A stretch of 64,000 nucleotides of DNA from Flaccisagitta enflata. Taxonomy: Eukaryota; Chaetognatha; Sagittoidea; Aphragmophora. A program made the translations under genes and the position numbers. This document shows positions 14,463 through 25,187 of this stretch, in pieces (position 1 is the stretch's first letter; every line of letters starts with the position of its first letter). The DNA lies in the NCBI GenBank assembly GCA_965153355.1, contig OZ231126.1, positions 65,596,001-65,660,000 of the forward strand, written 5' to 3'. The notes beneath the pieces are model-generated. The model made no database searches. It saw nothing but the letters and a program-made list of their open reading frames with translations, and was not told the origin of the DNA.

Positions 14463-14590
14463 AACAAGGCCAAGTAGGCCAATAAGGTGCGACGTGTGGA
14501 TCGTCGAGCGAATGCGTTACCAACCGACCGACCGACCAACCGACCGACGGACACAGCCAGTTATAGAGGTGCTTTGTCGCACCTAAAAAA
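14463..14590 (+). repeat. GAC-array hairpin unit G, full length
   Basis: AACAAGGCCAAGTAGGCC, the distal motif AGGTGCGAC (14485-14493), GTGTGGATCGTCGAGCG, AATGCGTTACC, a GACC array, GGACACAGCCAG, TTATAGAG, then hairpin AGGTGC-TTTGTC-GCACCT (14567-14584) and an A-run. GTCGCACCT (14576-14584) pairs perfectly over 9 bp with the distal motif, so two exclusive helices are possible. About 60 bp of the lead-in is shared with 29840-29935. Confidence 0.75.
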
Positions 14591-14737
14591 AACCGCTTAG
14601 AAAGTCAGTAAAACAAAAGACATCACCGACTTCGAAAACAGTACCAAACAATCGTGAATGTTTGCAAAAACATCTACAAACATACAAACGTCAAAGGTAC
14701 TTTAGACTAATCATTACAACATTTAAATCAATTACAG

Positions 14738-14859
14738 CGTCACCTAAAGATGCCACTGACGAACTGCGCGTTGGAGGCAGCGAGAAAGTCTTATCACAAA
14801 GGAGGCGTGGCTGCGATTGACGGCATCACCAACAATGACCTCAATCAGATCACCTGCGA
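14738..14859 (+). CDS. Cys-rich protein, exon 4
   Basis: 40 codons plus two bases between ATTACAG and GTAAGTCT. It begins RHLKMPLTNCALEAARKSYH and ends NQITC, giving cysteines 8 and 9. The split Asp codon (GA|C) joins exon 5 in frame. In the second copy (54414-54529) the homologous stretch has indels and an in-frame TGA and loses both cysteines. Confidence 0.75.
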
Positions 14860-14976
14860 GTAAGTCTACTTGAGTGCGGCTGAAAGCACTATCTAATCTA
14901 TTCAATCTAATACCGATATATTGTCTGCCCGCCTGTCTGTCTCTCCCTCCCTCTCTTTCTCTCCCTCTCTCTACTT

Positions 14977-15412
14977 TTTGGGCAGCGGCCCCAAAGGGGT
15001 CGATGACCAATGCTTTCGCACATATGGGGAATTTTTTCCTCCTCCTCCTCCTCCTCCTCCTCCTTCTACGTCCCCCCTCTGACTCAGATCCTAGCCTCAA
15101 GGCCCAAATCCCAGCCTTGAGGCCCAAATCCCAGCCTTGAGGCCCAAATCCCAGCCTTGAGGCCCCTTGACTGGAATTTGGGCTTCTAGGCTGGGATTTG
15201 GGCCTCAAGGCTGGGATTTAGGCCTCCAGGCTGAGATTTAGGCCTCAAGGCTGAGATATAGGCCTCAAGGCTGGGATTTGGGCCTCAAGGCTAGGATTTG
15301 GGCCTTGATGCTAGGATCTGAGTCAGAGGGGGGGATGGAGAAGGAGAAGGAAAAATTCCACATTATGTGAAAGCATAGGTCATCGACCCCGTTGGAGCCG
15401 CTGCACAGAGGT
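14977..15412. mobile_element. Foldback MITE with inverted 20-bp tandem repeats
   Basis: GCAGCGGCCCCAAAGGGGTC plus GATGACC and ATGCTTTC at the left end are inverted at 15370-15410, with roughly 70-bp arms. The start resembles the element at 13114-13552. Inside, CCCAAATCCCAGCCTTGAGG is repeated about four times, then its reverse complement about seven times, with the turn near 15172. The whole element can fold into one long hairpin. No coding capacity. Confidence 0.75.
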
Positions 15413-15778
15413 CTGTGAGCATACCATATCAGGACAAAAATATAAGCCAGCACCTAGGGATAATAGCTAATGTTTAAAGATGTCATTTAAAATATGCAGA
15501 TCACATCTATATAGGGTTTTGCCTGCGTGCTGATCAAGCAGCTTCGAAAAGGGTTTTTGAAGGGGCGGTCGAATTCAATTAATATAATCTATATTTTCAT
15601 CCATCCGGTGTACAAAATAGTGATGCCTCTTTTCGCCTGATCGAAATAAAAGGGCGATACGATATAACACAATAAGCGGCAATAATGGTGCACAATGGTG
15701 CCGATCCATTCCACGATCTTTTTCTCTTCCTTATCCTCTTCCTCATGAACTGCCGCTCTCTCCCTTACCATTCTGTCC

Positions 15779-16101
<323 letters not shown>

Positions 16102-16434
16102 TATCGTCCTCTCCTTGAAAAAATTGACCATTTCGACCGTCAGAGGTGCCTAATCCGTCTCACTGCCGCGTAGTATGAAAAATCCGGCAAAAGCTACCGC
16201 ACTTCTGTTAAATTCATAAGCTATGGACTATACGAAGGTTTTTCCCTCCTCTAAAACTCTCTTCCCCTCATCTGTCTACAATGAACAAACTCCGCTTTTT
16301 AGGGGTGGCATTCGCCATCCCCTCCACATTTACAGTACCTGACCAGATTCTAGAAATGGGGCTGTAATGTAAAAGGCCACACTTGCACCCAAATAGGAGA
16401 GGTGATTATCAGGTTAAGTTTTATTTCTCTCACA

Positions 16435-16515
16435 AGTTAAGCAAGGGCCATAGTTGGCCCAAGGAAGGAGCCGGGCCGTGTCTACACGGTGTGTGGGACA
16501 GGCCTCGGGGCCACC
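16435..16515 (+). other. GC-rich cluster of three tetraloop hairpins
   Basis: GGGCCA-TAGT-TGGCCC (16445-16460), CCGTG-TCTA-CACGG (16476-16489) and GGCC-TCGG-GGCC (16501-16512) lie in an otherwise AT-rich intron, just after CAAGTTAAGC. The cluster looks identical in the second copy. It could be the head of a small-RNA-derived repeat, but I do not recognise it. Confidence 0.4.
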
Positions 16516-16529
16516 TGTTCGCCTCAAAT

Positions 16530-17867
16530 GATTTGAAACACTGAAGAAAGACCATGAATTTCAACTTAAACCTGAAATTTTTATCTATCATTATCCCTAC
16601 TAACAAATCGAAACCGTGCTAAGTAAATGAATGATTTTTAAACATATTCATTGATATCTATCTATTTGCAAGATTGATACAAGCTTTCTTCATTTAATAA
16701 AATATTGAAAACCTTGACGCTGAGAAAGGTTCTTTTCTAATTTAAAGAAGTTAATGAAGTGCATAATTTAAAAAAAACTGCAATATGCAAATGAGGTTTT
16801 CATCCACCAAGACTGAAAAAGAAATAGTAGTGATTCGAGGAATGTGAAATTACCTGCGCAAGTCTTGCCACGAGATTCTTTATTTGCCCCTCTTCTTTTC
16901 TGGCCCTTTTTCCTCCATCATAACCCCCCTCCCCTTGGCTAGCCGCAACTGCCGCACTTTGGCGATTACCTGCCAAGCATTGCTACCATGCTATACAGAA
17001 TTGGCACCTCTGTCGACCCAACCCAAAAATCCTGCCCAAAAACCGTTTTGAAACAAAGTCAAAACACATCGAAGCTGCTTGGCGCTGATTCATCTAAGGA
17101 CATTTTTTTGCTCAGAAAGTCAGGACAAATATTGCTACAAAGTGAATAAAAACTGATCCCAATGGAGGTTTTTCGCTTGAAATTTTGTGTTTTTGTCAAG
17201 TCTTGTACGATTTTAAGATATTCCTAATATAAAAGATAAATTATGAACATGAAGAGTTGGTGGAACAGGAAAAATCCTGGAAAAAGCTTCAATTTGAGTC
17301 CAATCCCTGAATTCTAGCTCAAAGCGCTAGGATATTATACAAGTTTAAAGTGAGAGACCTCAATTTAATACTGAAATGAAAAGCTGCTTAGCAAGATGTG
17401 GTTATTTGTTTGAAAATGTCCTAGATGCTAAACTATGTGACTATATAGGCTGAAATTTTGAATGAAATAACCGCAGGTAATATGTTGTAAGATAGAACAA
17501 ATCCGGACTATGTGATATGAATAGTGATCACACAATACATCTTTTACTGGTTGCAGTTATGTCTGAAGACAGGGTATATCTAATCCACCCTGAAGCTTTC
17601 CCCCAAAATTTGTGTCCTCCTTTAAATTATTAATATCATTTTTAATGACTAAAAAAGTCACAAATAAAACCAAATAATTATTTTTTGCCAAATTCAATTT
17701 TGAGCGAAGTAGTTAACTTCAAAGAGGAAAATGAGGCTTTGGATGAGCTAGGGCGCAGGTAAAACCATATATTTTCTTACTTTGAATGAGCAACCACCAG
17801 TTTCTGCCTTTGTCATATATCAAAAGTACCAGCTTAATTTTTCTTGTCCTGAGGTGGTGTGCTCTCA
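16530..17867. other. Intron sequence, nothing recognised
   Basis: AT-rich sequence between exons 4 and 5 of the Cys-rich gene. I see no coding pattern, repeat array or inverted ends. Confidence 0.6.
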
Positions 17868-17947
17868 GAACATAATGCGCTGCCCTGCTCCCCCTCAACT
17901 TTAACCACAACCTACCTAGGCAGGGCAAGGGTACCGCTGACCATCTA
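17868..17947 (-). repeat. GCCCTGC-stem element, third copy
   Basis: On minus: GGTCAGCGGTACCC, then GCCCTGC, and about 40 bp later GCAGGGCAGC. The ends match 9598-9687 and 13039-13117, while the interior is unrelated. It lies 40 bp before exon 5. Confidence 0.5.
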
Positions 17948-17985
17948 ACACTTTTGCGACTATTTTCTCCACTACACTCTCTCAG

Positions 17986-18186
17986 CATCATGACGGAGTA
18001 CATCGGTTGTCAAGACGCGACGCTTCGATCATGCGGTAATCGTTTGGCGCGCGTTATCACCGGCGTCAATATGGCGCAGCTTCCGGAAGCTTGTCCAGCC
18101 GTGAAACTCGAGCCGTACCCGACGGCGCCACCATCGACATCCACTTCTCTACCTCCCAGACCCACTACGCCGCACAGCAGAACTAG
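17986..18186 (+). CDS. Cys-rich protein, exon 5
   Basis: 201 bp between ACTCTCTCAG and GTACATTT. One base completes Asp, then IMTEYIGCQDATLRSCGNRL. It carries cysteines 10-12 (IGCQ, RSCG, EACP), which close the domain. A Pro/Ser/Thr-rich linker follows. The acceptor has a good pyrimidine tract. In the second copy (about 57247-57423) multiple deletions break the frame. Confidence 0.8.
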
Positions 18187-18318
18187 GTACATTTAAAAGA
18201 ACTCTTTTATTTTTTTGGATGTTATCTTTCTCTATTCTTCAGATATAAGGACATTTTTGGTCAACATCAATTAAATCGCGTCGTGGTTGTTTTACATTCT
18301 TTAAAGACTATACTATAG

Positions 18319-18523
18319 GGATATCACCAAGCGTACCACTACCCGGATGTCTGATTCTGACCTTTCCAGGCATTCTCCTGCCGAAGAGTCTGAGAGACGT
18401 GGACACGTGGCAGATGGCGCCAGAAGTGCACCGGAAGACGATGCGCGTGTCGGGTTTGAGGAGGCCAGGTCAAAATGGGAACCGAAAACTTCAGGCGCCA
18501 CCAATGTTAAGGTAGTTATTTAA
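18319..18523 (+). CDS. Cys-rich protein, probable last exon
   Basis: The acceptor CTATAG joins the split AG|G codon. The frame then runs DITKRTTTRMSDSDLSRHSP onward through a charged tail to TAA at 18521-18523. There are no cysteines and no membrane segment. GTAGTT at 18511 could instead serve as a donor to a further exon. The second copy (about 57550-57735) is disrupted. Confidence 0.6.
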
Positions 18524-18849
18524 TAGAGTTTCACGACGGCTCTCACAAACACACTGGCTGTTAAGGTCAGCTATTTGTTAGATATACACGTTCTAATTAT
18601 TATGTGTCGATGAGAGAGGAACCACAACCACATTTCACGTTTCATTGTTACAGCTTTTCTTGTTACCGCCAAACTATCAATCGTTTCCCCAGGGCACTTT
18701 GCGGGTGAATTGGGTGATTTGCCTGCTTGCGATATTCATACTCACGTCTCGTTAAGTCGCCAATCGTTAAATCAGCTTGAGGACCGCCCATCTAGTCAGA
18801 CCACGCCTTCGACGCGCGCTCAATTGTTTACAGTAGAACGATTTCATTA
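18524..18849. other. Downstream flank, nothing recognised
   Basis: Unique sequence between the last exon and the hAT insertion. No polyadenylation signal stands out. Confidence 0.5.
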
Positions 18850-18994
18850 GCGGAGATTAGTGATGTTACCGAGCAAGCAATTAATCGAGCATTAATCGAT
18901 TAAAATCTTGTTTTAATTGCTCGAGCAAAACAAAAATCCTCGAAGGAAAATTTTTGTTCATTTGTTCAGAAAACGGCGAAAAAGTAAAAAGGGG

Positions 18995-19078
18995 ACCGAC
19001 CGACCTACCAACCAACTGACCGACCGACCAACCGACCGACATAGCGGGGTGTAGAGTCGCGAAGCACGCGACTAAAAA
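18995..19078 (+). repeat. GAC-array hairpin unit H
   Basis: A GACC array, ATAGCGGGGTGTAGAG, hairpin AGTCGCG-AAGCA-CGCGACT (19055-19073), then AAAAA. It lies directly left of the hAT transposase remnant, facing it. Confidence 0.7.
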
Positions 19079-19109
19079 TTGTCTTCTCAAGTGGACATCC
19101 TATTCGAGA

Positions 19110-19322
19110 TAAAAAGAACTGACCATTTTTGAAAATACCGGTGAAAGGCCAGGAATCCTTGAAAAAGTATTTTGCGCGATAAAGACTCTCCCTCCCACTT
19201 CCGTTGAGGCTGAGCGCGCCTTCTCTGCTGCGGGGATGTTCGTGACTAAATTCAGATCCCGTTTAAGTGAGAAAACCATCGATACTATCATCTTCCTGAG
19301 GAAAGACTTTATATCTGATTGA
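19110..19322 (+). pseudogene. hAT transposase C-terminal dimerisation domain remnant
   Basis: An open stretch ends at TGA 19320-19322. It contains TLPPTSVEAERAFSAAGMFV followed by a KFRSRLSEKTID-type block and IIFLRK, the typical hAT dimerisation signature (serial Ser/Ala/Glu-R-x-F-S motif, then RSRLS and a hydrophobic helix). Only this C-terminal piece is present: no BED finger and no catalytic core. In the second copy (about 58320-58620) the frame continues further, with a few substitutions. Confidence 0.8.
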
Positions 19323-19389
19323 ATTGTGAAAAAAAAATGTTCTGTGGTCATCTTCGAAAAAAAACCTTGGTTGCTACAAAATAATTGTT

Positions 19390-19480
19390 TTTTTAGTCGC
19401 GTGCTACGCGACTCTATAAGCCACTTTTCGGTCTGTCGGTAGGTCTGTCCGCAAGTATGTCCGTCCGTCCGTCACAAAGT
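19390..19480 (-). repeat. GAC-array hairpin unit I (inverted partner of H)
   Basis: On minus: a GACGGAC-type array, CTTATAGAG, hairpin AGTCGCG-TAGCA-CGCGACT (19395-19413), AAAAA. It faces unit H across the transposase remnant. The flank beyond it has CCTTTGAAAGG, also seen beside the related array at 20686-20815. Confidence 0.7.
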
Positions 19481-19784
19481 CCTTTGAAAGGTGTTAAAAA
19501 TGTTTTTTTTAACACTCTATACAATTTAATCGGGAAAAAAGTCGAAGTCAGTCTTCGACTTTTTGACATATTCGAGAAAAACGGGGTTTTCATTTTCTTA
19601 TGCGGAAGTTGAGGATCTCCTAGGGCTGATTGAGGCCTCCAATGAAATTGATAGGGTAAGTAAATTGGATAATTCTCTTTCATTTGGCGCCAAGCAGAAT
19701 GCTCTACGACAAATACTTTTCGCGCTATGATTTTTTAAAGATTTATTTACGAAAAATTCAAATGGGATTTTTTTCGATTTTTGT

Positions 19785-20240
19785 TTATTTTGTATCAGAT
19801 CAATAAAGGTGTCTATTCATGTTTACTTGAGCATGAAAATACAAAAAAAATGTTTATGAGCACAGCTGCTCATCTGTGAAGGCGTTTTTGAGCATTTTAG
19901 CTCATTTAGCTCACTTAGCTCAGTCTGTTCTTTCTGATTTTAAATACGATAAATGAATGAATATTTTCATACTTGTTTAAGCAAGCAAATACAAAAAATA
20001 TGTCAGTGAGCAGAGCTGCTCATCTGTGAGAGTGTTTTTAAGTATTCTAGCTCATTTAGCTCATTTAGCTTGCTCTTTTTCTCTGATTTGAAATAGGATA
20101 AATAAAATAATGTTTTCATTTAAGCATGCAAATACAAGAAAGCATGTCAGTAAGCAAAGCTGGTTGTCTGGTTGAATTATTTTGAATATTTTAGCTCATC
20201 TAGCTCATTTGGCTCGGTTCTATTTTTCTCTGATTTTCAG
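19785..20240 (+). repeat. About 148-bp tandem repeat inside the hAT element
   Basis: Three units begin near 19798, 19946 and 20094. Each has a GATAAAT/ATCAATAAA start, a TTTCAT, AAGCATGAAAATACA-type stretch, GCTCATCTGTGA and runs of TTTAGCTCA. Similarity drops from unit to unit. Confidence 0.75.
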
Positions 20241-20340
20241 TGCAATCAATACATACAATTGCTTTTGATTTGATCTAATAAATAAAAAAAATTTCATGAC
20301 TGAAGACAAAAGCAGGGTGAAAAGTAGCCTAACAACAATT

Positions 20341-20650
20341 AATGCAATTTCATAGAAAAGTTCTCTATCAGAGGGATATGGCCCAAAATCATGTTTACAG
20401 ATGGTCCATGAAAAAAATTTAGCCCTGGAACCCCTATAAATTGGCGCCGCCACCTGCCCCCTTTCCCATAGTAAAACATAGGCAAAAATCCTTCCTGTAC
20501 ATTTTCTATGGGATATGAGGGGGGTGGCGGCGGTAATTTTGAGTGGTCCCAGGGCCAATTTTTTGTTGTAGTTTGTATGTGCACATGATTTTGAGTCATA
20601 TCCCTTTGATAGAGAACTTTCCTATGACTTTGTATGAACTCTTGTTATGC
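20341..20650. mobile_element. Palindromic MITE nested in the hAT element
   Basis: Two arms of about 140 bp are inverted around roughly 20490. Shared words include AAGTTCTCTATCA, GGGATATG, CAAAATCATGT, GCCCTGG, GCCGCCACC and CCCATAG. Imperfect but continuous pairing; no coding capacity. The right arm is well kept in the second copy, the left arm is damaged. Confidence 0.7.
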
Positions 20651-20685
20651 TAGTGAAAAGTGACCAATGCTTACAACTTTTTTCC

Positions 20686-20815
20686 TCACGGCGACAGCCG
20701 CCATAACTGGTAAATTAATAAACACTTGTTTGTTGGTCTGTTGGTCAGTCGGTTTGTCTGTCTATCTGTCTGTCCATCCGTCCGTCTGTATGTCCGTCAA
20801 AAAGTCCTTTCAAAG
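20686..20815 (-). repeat. GAC-array unit J with a GGCG-type hairpin
   Basis: On minus: a GACGGACATACAGACGG-type array, CCAGTTATGGCGGCTGTCGC, then CGTGAGG and an A-run. The stem is GGCG-GCTGT-CGCC. It occupies the position held by the AGTCGCG hairpin in other units but has an unrelated stem sequence. A similar GGCG hairpin beside an A-run is at about 9088-9105. Confidence 0.5.
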
Positions 20816-21792
20816 GTATTCTATTGCGTTTTTATTTCTCTTGATAGCAGAAAAAAAACTTGGAGCAGTAAACAGCTCTTTCCAATGTTTTTTTAAAGAA
20901 GAACGTTTGTCTGTCTGTCTTTTTTTTTAAATGCCGACGCACGCCACTTGTTTGTTTGTTGCTAAACACTTTGAAACGTCTTACTTCTTTAAATATGATA
21001 AAAAAATCATCTTTTTCCCATTTCATTTCGTTTTTTTTTTTTAGTGCTAGTGGCTAGGATACATAGCTCCAGATTAATGAGAAAAATCCTCGAAATTGCT
21101 CGATTAATGCTCGAGCAAATGATATTCAGGCCAATTAATCATCGAGCAAAATTTTTTTTGCTCGGTAACATCACTAGCGGAGATAATTGTGATTAATTGA
21201 TAATCAGCAATCTACTGAACAATCTACAAAGTGATGATTACTAGCGAGGGCCAACTGAATGTTTTATCGCCTCTCAAACCACGAGCTTCTGTTTGACCGA
21301 CTTGTTTCTTCTACGGAGATGTAACAAATAAGCAACAAGTCAATTACAAGTGGAAGTGATGATAAGGTGGAGTTGGATAAAATGGGTCACCCAATTTTTT
21401 CTCTCGAAAAATCTGGGATAAATTTTGGCGAACATGATAAAATAAGGTTTAGTGCGTCTAGTTTTTGATGAAAACTGTCACAAACTTACCACAGTGAATG
21501 ACACCTGCGATGAATAAAGTGGGCGACCCATCTTACCCCATCGACCTCTACTGGCGTGAAACCATGTGCTAAAATTTCTGAAATTGATCGCCACTCGCCA
21601 TCGCGAGCTTAATTATTGGCTCGTCCTTCTTGATAGCTTCGTCTTAAATTATCTTTTCATGGCTCGAGAAGTTTTTTTTTGTGTAACTTTTCGTGTGATG
21701 TTTTCTTATTAAATCTCCTTTACCGCCATTTTCGGCTTTGCAAGTTTTCCAAGCTTTTTTGCCCTCAAGACACTACAGAGAAGTGCCAAATA

Positions 21793-22127
21793 CAAGGTGT
21801 GAACCCCCTAAAAACTGTAACACCCCCACCTACAGCGAGAACCAATTATATTACAGAAACTTTTGTATAAATAAAAGTGGCGCCACTAGAGCAATTTTTA
21901 AATTTTGACCACTAACTTGAAATATAACTAATAAACATGTCAAAATATATTATTTTCAAATATTCATGAAATTAAGGTTTTTACGCTTTAACTTCGAACT
22001 GGAGTGGAAATCTTAAAATCGCCCTAGTGGCGCCACTTGTTTAGTCTTAAGGTAAAATTTAAAACCCAGCACAAACTATTTATTACTATAGTTTGATCTG
22101 CTACAGTTTTAGGGGGTTCACATCTTA
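21793..22127. mobile_element. MITE flanked by TA, Tc1/mariner-like
   Basis: CAAGGTGTGAACCCCCTAAA is inverted at the right end (TAAGATGTGAACCCCCTAAA on minus). TA lies directly outside both ends (21791-21792 and 22128-22129). A second, inner inverted pair AGTGGCGCCACT occurs. No coding capacity. The second copy is at 60961-61295. Confidence 0.75.
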
Positions 22128-22129
22128 TA

Positions 22130-23950
22130 TTTCTCCTTCCTCTGTAGACAGACGGACGCAAGGAGAGAAGGCGTCAGATATCTGATTCACTAATGACAAT
22201 GCTATGCTAGCTAAATAGAATACAAAAGAGGAGACCGATTGCCACCCATGGCATCTAGCAATGGCGTTTTCACCGGGCGATCTAAAAATCCGGACTTTTG
22301 AGAATCTCGAGGCGGGAAGAACTACGCAGTCGTCAATGAATCAGTATCTGTAATTCGATGGTAGAAAGTGTCAACATTTGAAAATTATATACAATTTCAT
22401 GTTGAATAGATAATTGTTGTTGAAAGCGGTAATGAAGAGAAGAAACAGTTCGTTACCCAAGCAAAACGAGTGAAACCAAAGGGAGAAAAAAAATACACCC
22501 AGACCAAGACCTTTTTTTTTTTTGCGGCGCCAAAAACCAGCGGAAGATAAAAAAAATTGTAGGAAAAACGGTGGTTCGAAAAAGGACAAGATTTTCGGGA
22601 ACATGATCGAGTAACAAAATGATAATTTCGTAAACAGAAAATTTGCTAAGGCGATGGAAAGGTGGGGAAAAAATCGTTTCGTAAAATATCATTACAGATA
22701 AATGATATCAAAAGATATTTTTTTTCTAGGTTGAATGCAAATTTAGCAATTAACAGTTAGTTTGCAGATAAGACCAAAGAAAAATGGTCACTTGCTAACA
22801 TGATTATGCGCGGAGATGGGGGGAAATTGGTGCAATCATAATTCGTGTTAAAAAATTCTATCTCTGAAGATTGAAGCTGAAATACGATAAAAGGAAGGGG
22901 GGGGTAAGAAGGGAATATCGTCTCCGCGGAAATGTAATCAGGTACGGAACAAATGAATGAAATGTTATTAAGTACGGCACGGCAAAAATTAATGACTTGA
23001 AAATATGCCGGCGGGATTGTGGTTAGCACATGTTAAAAAGAGAAACCGACTTATGCAATATGTTGATGAAGTTAATCGTCAATATTTGGGTTGTTCAAAA
23101 CCCGCAGAATTAGGTAAGTACATGTTAGTCCCTTGATAACGTTACATAAGACTAGCGACATCGGATTGATAAATTCAGTGACCCCTAAACAGATAAGAAA
23201 GAAAGGAGCAAACATTCAATCGAGAGAAGCAATCACACCGTATGCTACAAGGCCAATCAAGAGTAAAATGCTTTGTTTTTTAGCCGGATGCACGTAACTA
23301 TTACCCACTACGTCAATTAGGCGGTCGGTTGTTCTGTCCATATGTCCGAGGATAATCCGAAAATGTGTTTTCCAAACTCTTCGTTTAATCCGAAGATATT
23401 ACAATACAGTGTTGCACAGTCGTAAAACCCTAACACCCAGAAACCCTGGCAAGGAAACGCCATTTATGGTCCACTTCATTTCTGGTAGTCGAGCTGCCAA
23501 ATTCAATAAAAGTATTGAACGTACTTGCCCCTTTCCCAGCCCTTTCCCTAATTGTACACTATGGTTCCCTATCCTAACCTTGAAACAATAAAAGTCATAA
23601 CTCATCAGTCCAGCCACAGAAGAGAAAGACGCACGCAATCCCAAAATCACAGTACAGAAAGAATCACACAATCAAGTCCCCTTGTTAAGAAGAAAGTGGT
23701 ACATAGTCCAGGTATAATTAATTAATTATGCACTAGCTTGGCGTCAGCTTCAGGCTAAATCGCCGATCCCTTAAAGCCTGGCTCAGAAAACAGAGCCGAC
23801 CGATAAAGTAAATGGATGTGAATATATCAGGTTGATTGAGCCGACTTGGGAACGAGACATAACTCGCCGATGTAGATGACTTCTGACTCAGAAATTTCGA
23901 GTCAAATTAGTAGGCCTAACTCGACAAATCTACCAAGTCCTTCAACGTCA
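22130..23950. other. Non-coding flank, nothing firm
   Basis: Unique sequence without a convincing gene. A short open stretch ending in a good donor at about 23113 (GCAGAATTAG|GTAAGTAC) could be an exon, but nothing supports it. It looks near-identical in the second copy. Confidence 0.5.
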
Positions 23951-23959
23951 CATTGAACA

Positions 23960-24070
23960 ATGATCATGCACAGACGCTTCAGCGAAGAAATCAAAGATTC
24001 GAAAAAGGCGCCCGACGTCAACATACGGACAGTCGACTCTTCAGCCGTGGAGCTGCAATTCATAATGAAA
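23960..24070 (+). CDS. Possible short coding exon with donor
   Basis: 37 codons from ATG 23960 (MIMHRRFSEEIKDSKKAPDV...) to AAA, then GTAAGAGG. The codon choice (GCC, GAC, GTC, ACG) is unlike the AT-rich surroundings. A possible acceptor follows at 24228-24229 (TTTTTTTCAG). Joining in phase 0 gives a short tail, EAVSQKRV, then stop. Another frame of that second segment stays open to TAA at 24400-24402, three bases from the par-6 stop on the other strand. I do not recognise the protein. The first exon looks identical in the second copy (63128-63238). Confidence 0.3.
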
Positions 24071-24404
24071 GTAAGAGGTGGACTAGGAGGCAAAATACTG
24101 ACATTACTCGCAATAACAAGCCGTTAACACTTTCGAGTGAGACGCGGTTTCGAAAGCATTGATTTCATCGAAGCAGCAGGCGTTGAAGTTGGTGTTGCTG
24201 TAGTTGTTGTTGTTGTTGTTTTTTTTCAGGAGGCAGTATCACAAAAACGCGTGTAGAGGATGAGGAGAGAAACCCCGAGGCTACATTTACATCAGCGGAG
24301 CGTTTTACATCGGCGGAGCGTCGTAAAGGGAGAAAGGGGGCAGGGATGAAACAAAAAGGGTTTGAGGATGGCGGAGACCACAAAGATATTATCTTCATTT
24401 AATT

Positions 24405-24956
24405 TCACAAACTGAGTATGGGCGTAGGTTCATTCCTCAGCGCCGCCGAGGAGGGAGAGTATGAATCGCCGCTGGCGTCGCTTTTGTCGCTCTTCAACGA
24501 GGCAGAGTTCCGATCGCTCGTCTTTTGTTTGTTATTGTTATTGGTAATGACGCTTTTGGCGGCGTTTTCCACAACGTCCCTGGACGACAGCACGCCGTTG
24601 GGAGTGGATCGTCCACCGACGCCGCTTTTCCGCTGTTGGTTGGCGCCGCCGCTGCCGATGGAAGAGGCGTTACTCTTGGCACTTCCGCCTCGGCTCCTCG
24701 TTGACGTCGTCGTCGTCGTCAATTTGCCCTCGTTATTATTTGCAACGACACCGCCGACGCCTCCATTGTTTCTGGCGCTGTCCCGATGGGAACCGAACGA
24801 TTTGCCGGAGCCTATGCTGCGCCGATCGCCGCTGCCGATACTGCTGCCGACGCCGCTGCCGGAATTGAGTCGTTTCACGGCCGACTTGGCTTTGGCGTCT
24901 TCCACGTGATCGCGGACGAGATCCTCGTCTTCGTCGTCGTACTCTTCGTTGCGGTC
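24405..24956 (-). CDS. Par-6 polarity protein, last exon
   Basis: 184 codons, phase 0, from the acceptor TTTGCTTTAG (24957-24966) to TGA at 24405-24407. It starts DRNEEYDDEDEDLVRD, an acidic stretch, then a long Ser/Gly/Asn-rich basic region, ending PTPILSL. Par-6 proteins have an acidic, low-complexity C-terminal tail after the PDZ domain, so the assignment rests on joining in frame to the PDZ exon at 26313-26521. The hydrophobic ILSL end could be a PDZ-binding tail, by inference only. The last 448 bases of the exon recur at 63553-64000. Confidence 0.75.
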   Translation of the reverse strand, partial: DRNEEYDDEDEDLVRDHVEDAKAKSAVKRLNSGSGVGSSIGSGDRRSIGSGKSFGSHRDSARNNGGVGGVVANNNEGKLTTTTTSTRSRGGSAKSNASSIGSGGANQQRKSGVGGRSTPNGVLSSRDVVENAAKSVITNNNNKQKTSDRNSASLKSDKSDASGDSYSPSSAALRNEPTPILSL

Positions 24957-25187
24957 CTAAAGCAAAGATTTGCAGACAGGTTTTGCTTTTAGACAAAAAG
25001 ATACAAAAAAATCATAGATAAATAAAAACAGCAACACAAGAGTTTTTTTGGGGGAGAGTGGAAACTGATCCTCGACATTGAACTGAGCTGTTAGCTTTCT
25101 GTTACAAAGTATGTAGATATCTTTAGATCTATGTCGGTTGTAGATGCTAACTAGCGACAAGCGTTACAATAAAAGTAAAACCTTTAC

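Larger units (their letters stand above)
18850..21184 (+). mobile_element. hAT-superfamily element with 8-bp target duplication
   Basis: TAGTGATGTTACCGAGCAA at 18858 is inverted at the right end (to 21176). GCGGAGAT occurs immediately outside both ends (18850-18857 and 21177-21184), an exact 8-bp target duplication as hAT elements make. The subterminal regions are rich in CGAGCAA and ATTAATCGAG. The interior holds a transposase remnant, structured units H, I and J, a 148-bp tandem repeat and a palindromic MITE. It is non-autonomous. The second copy is at 58058-60352. Confidence 0.9.
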
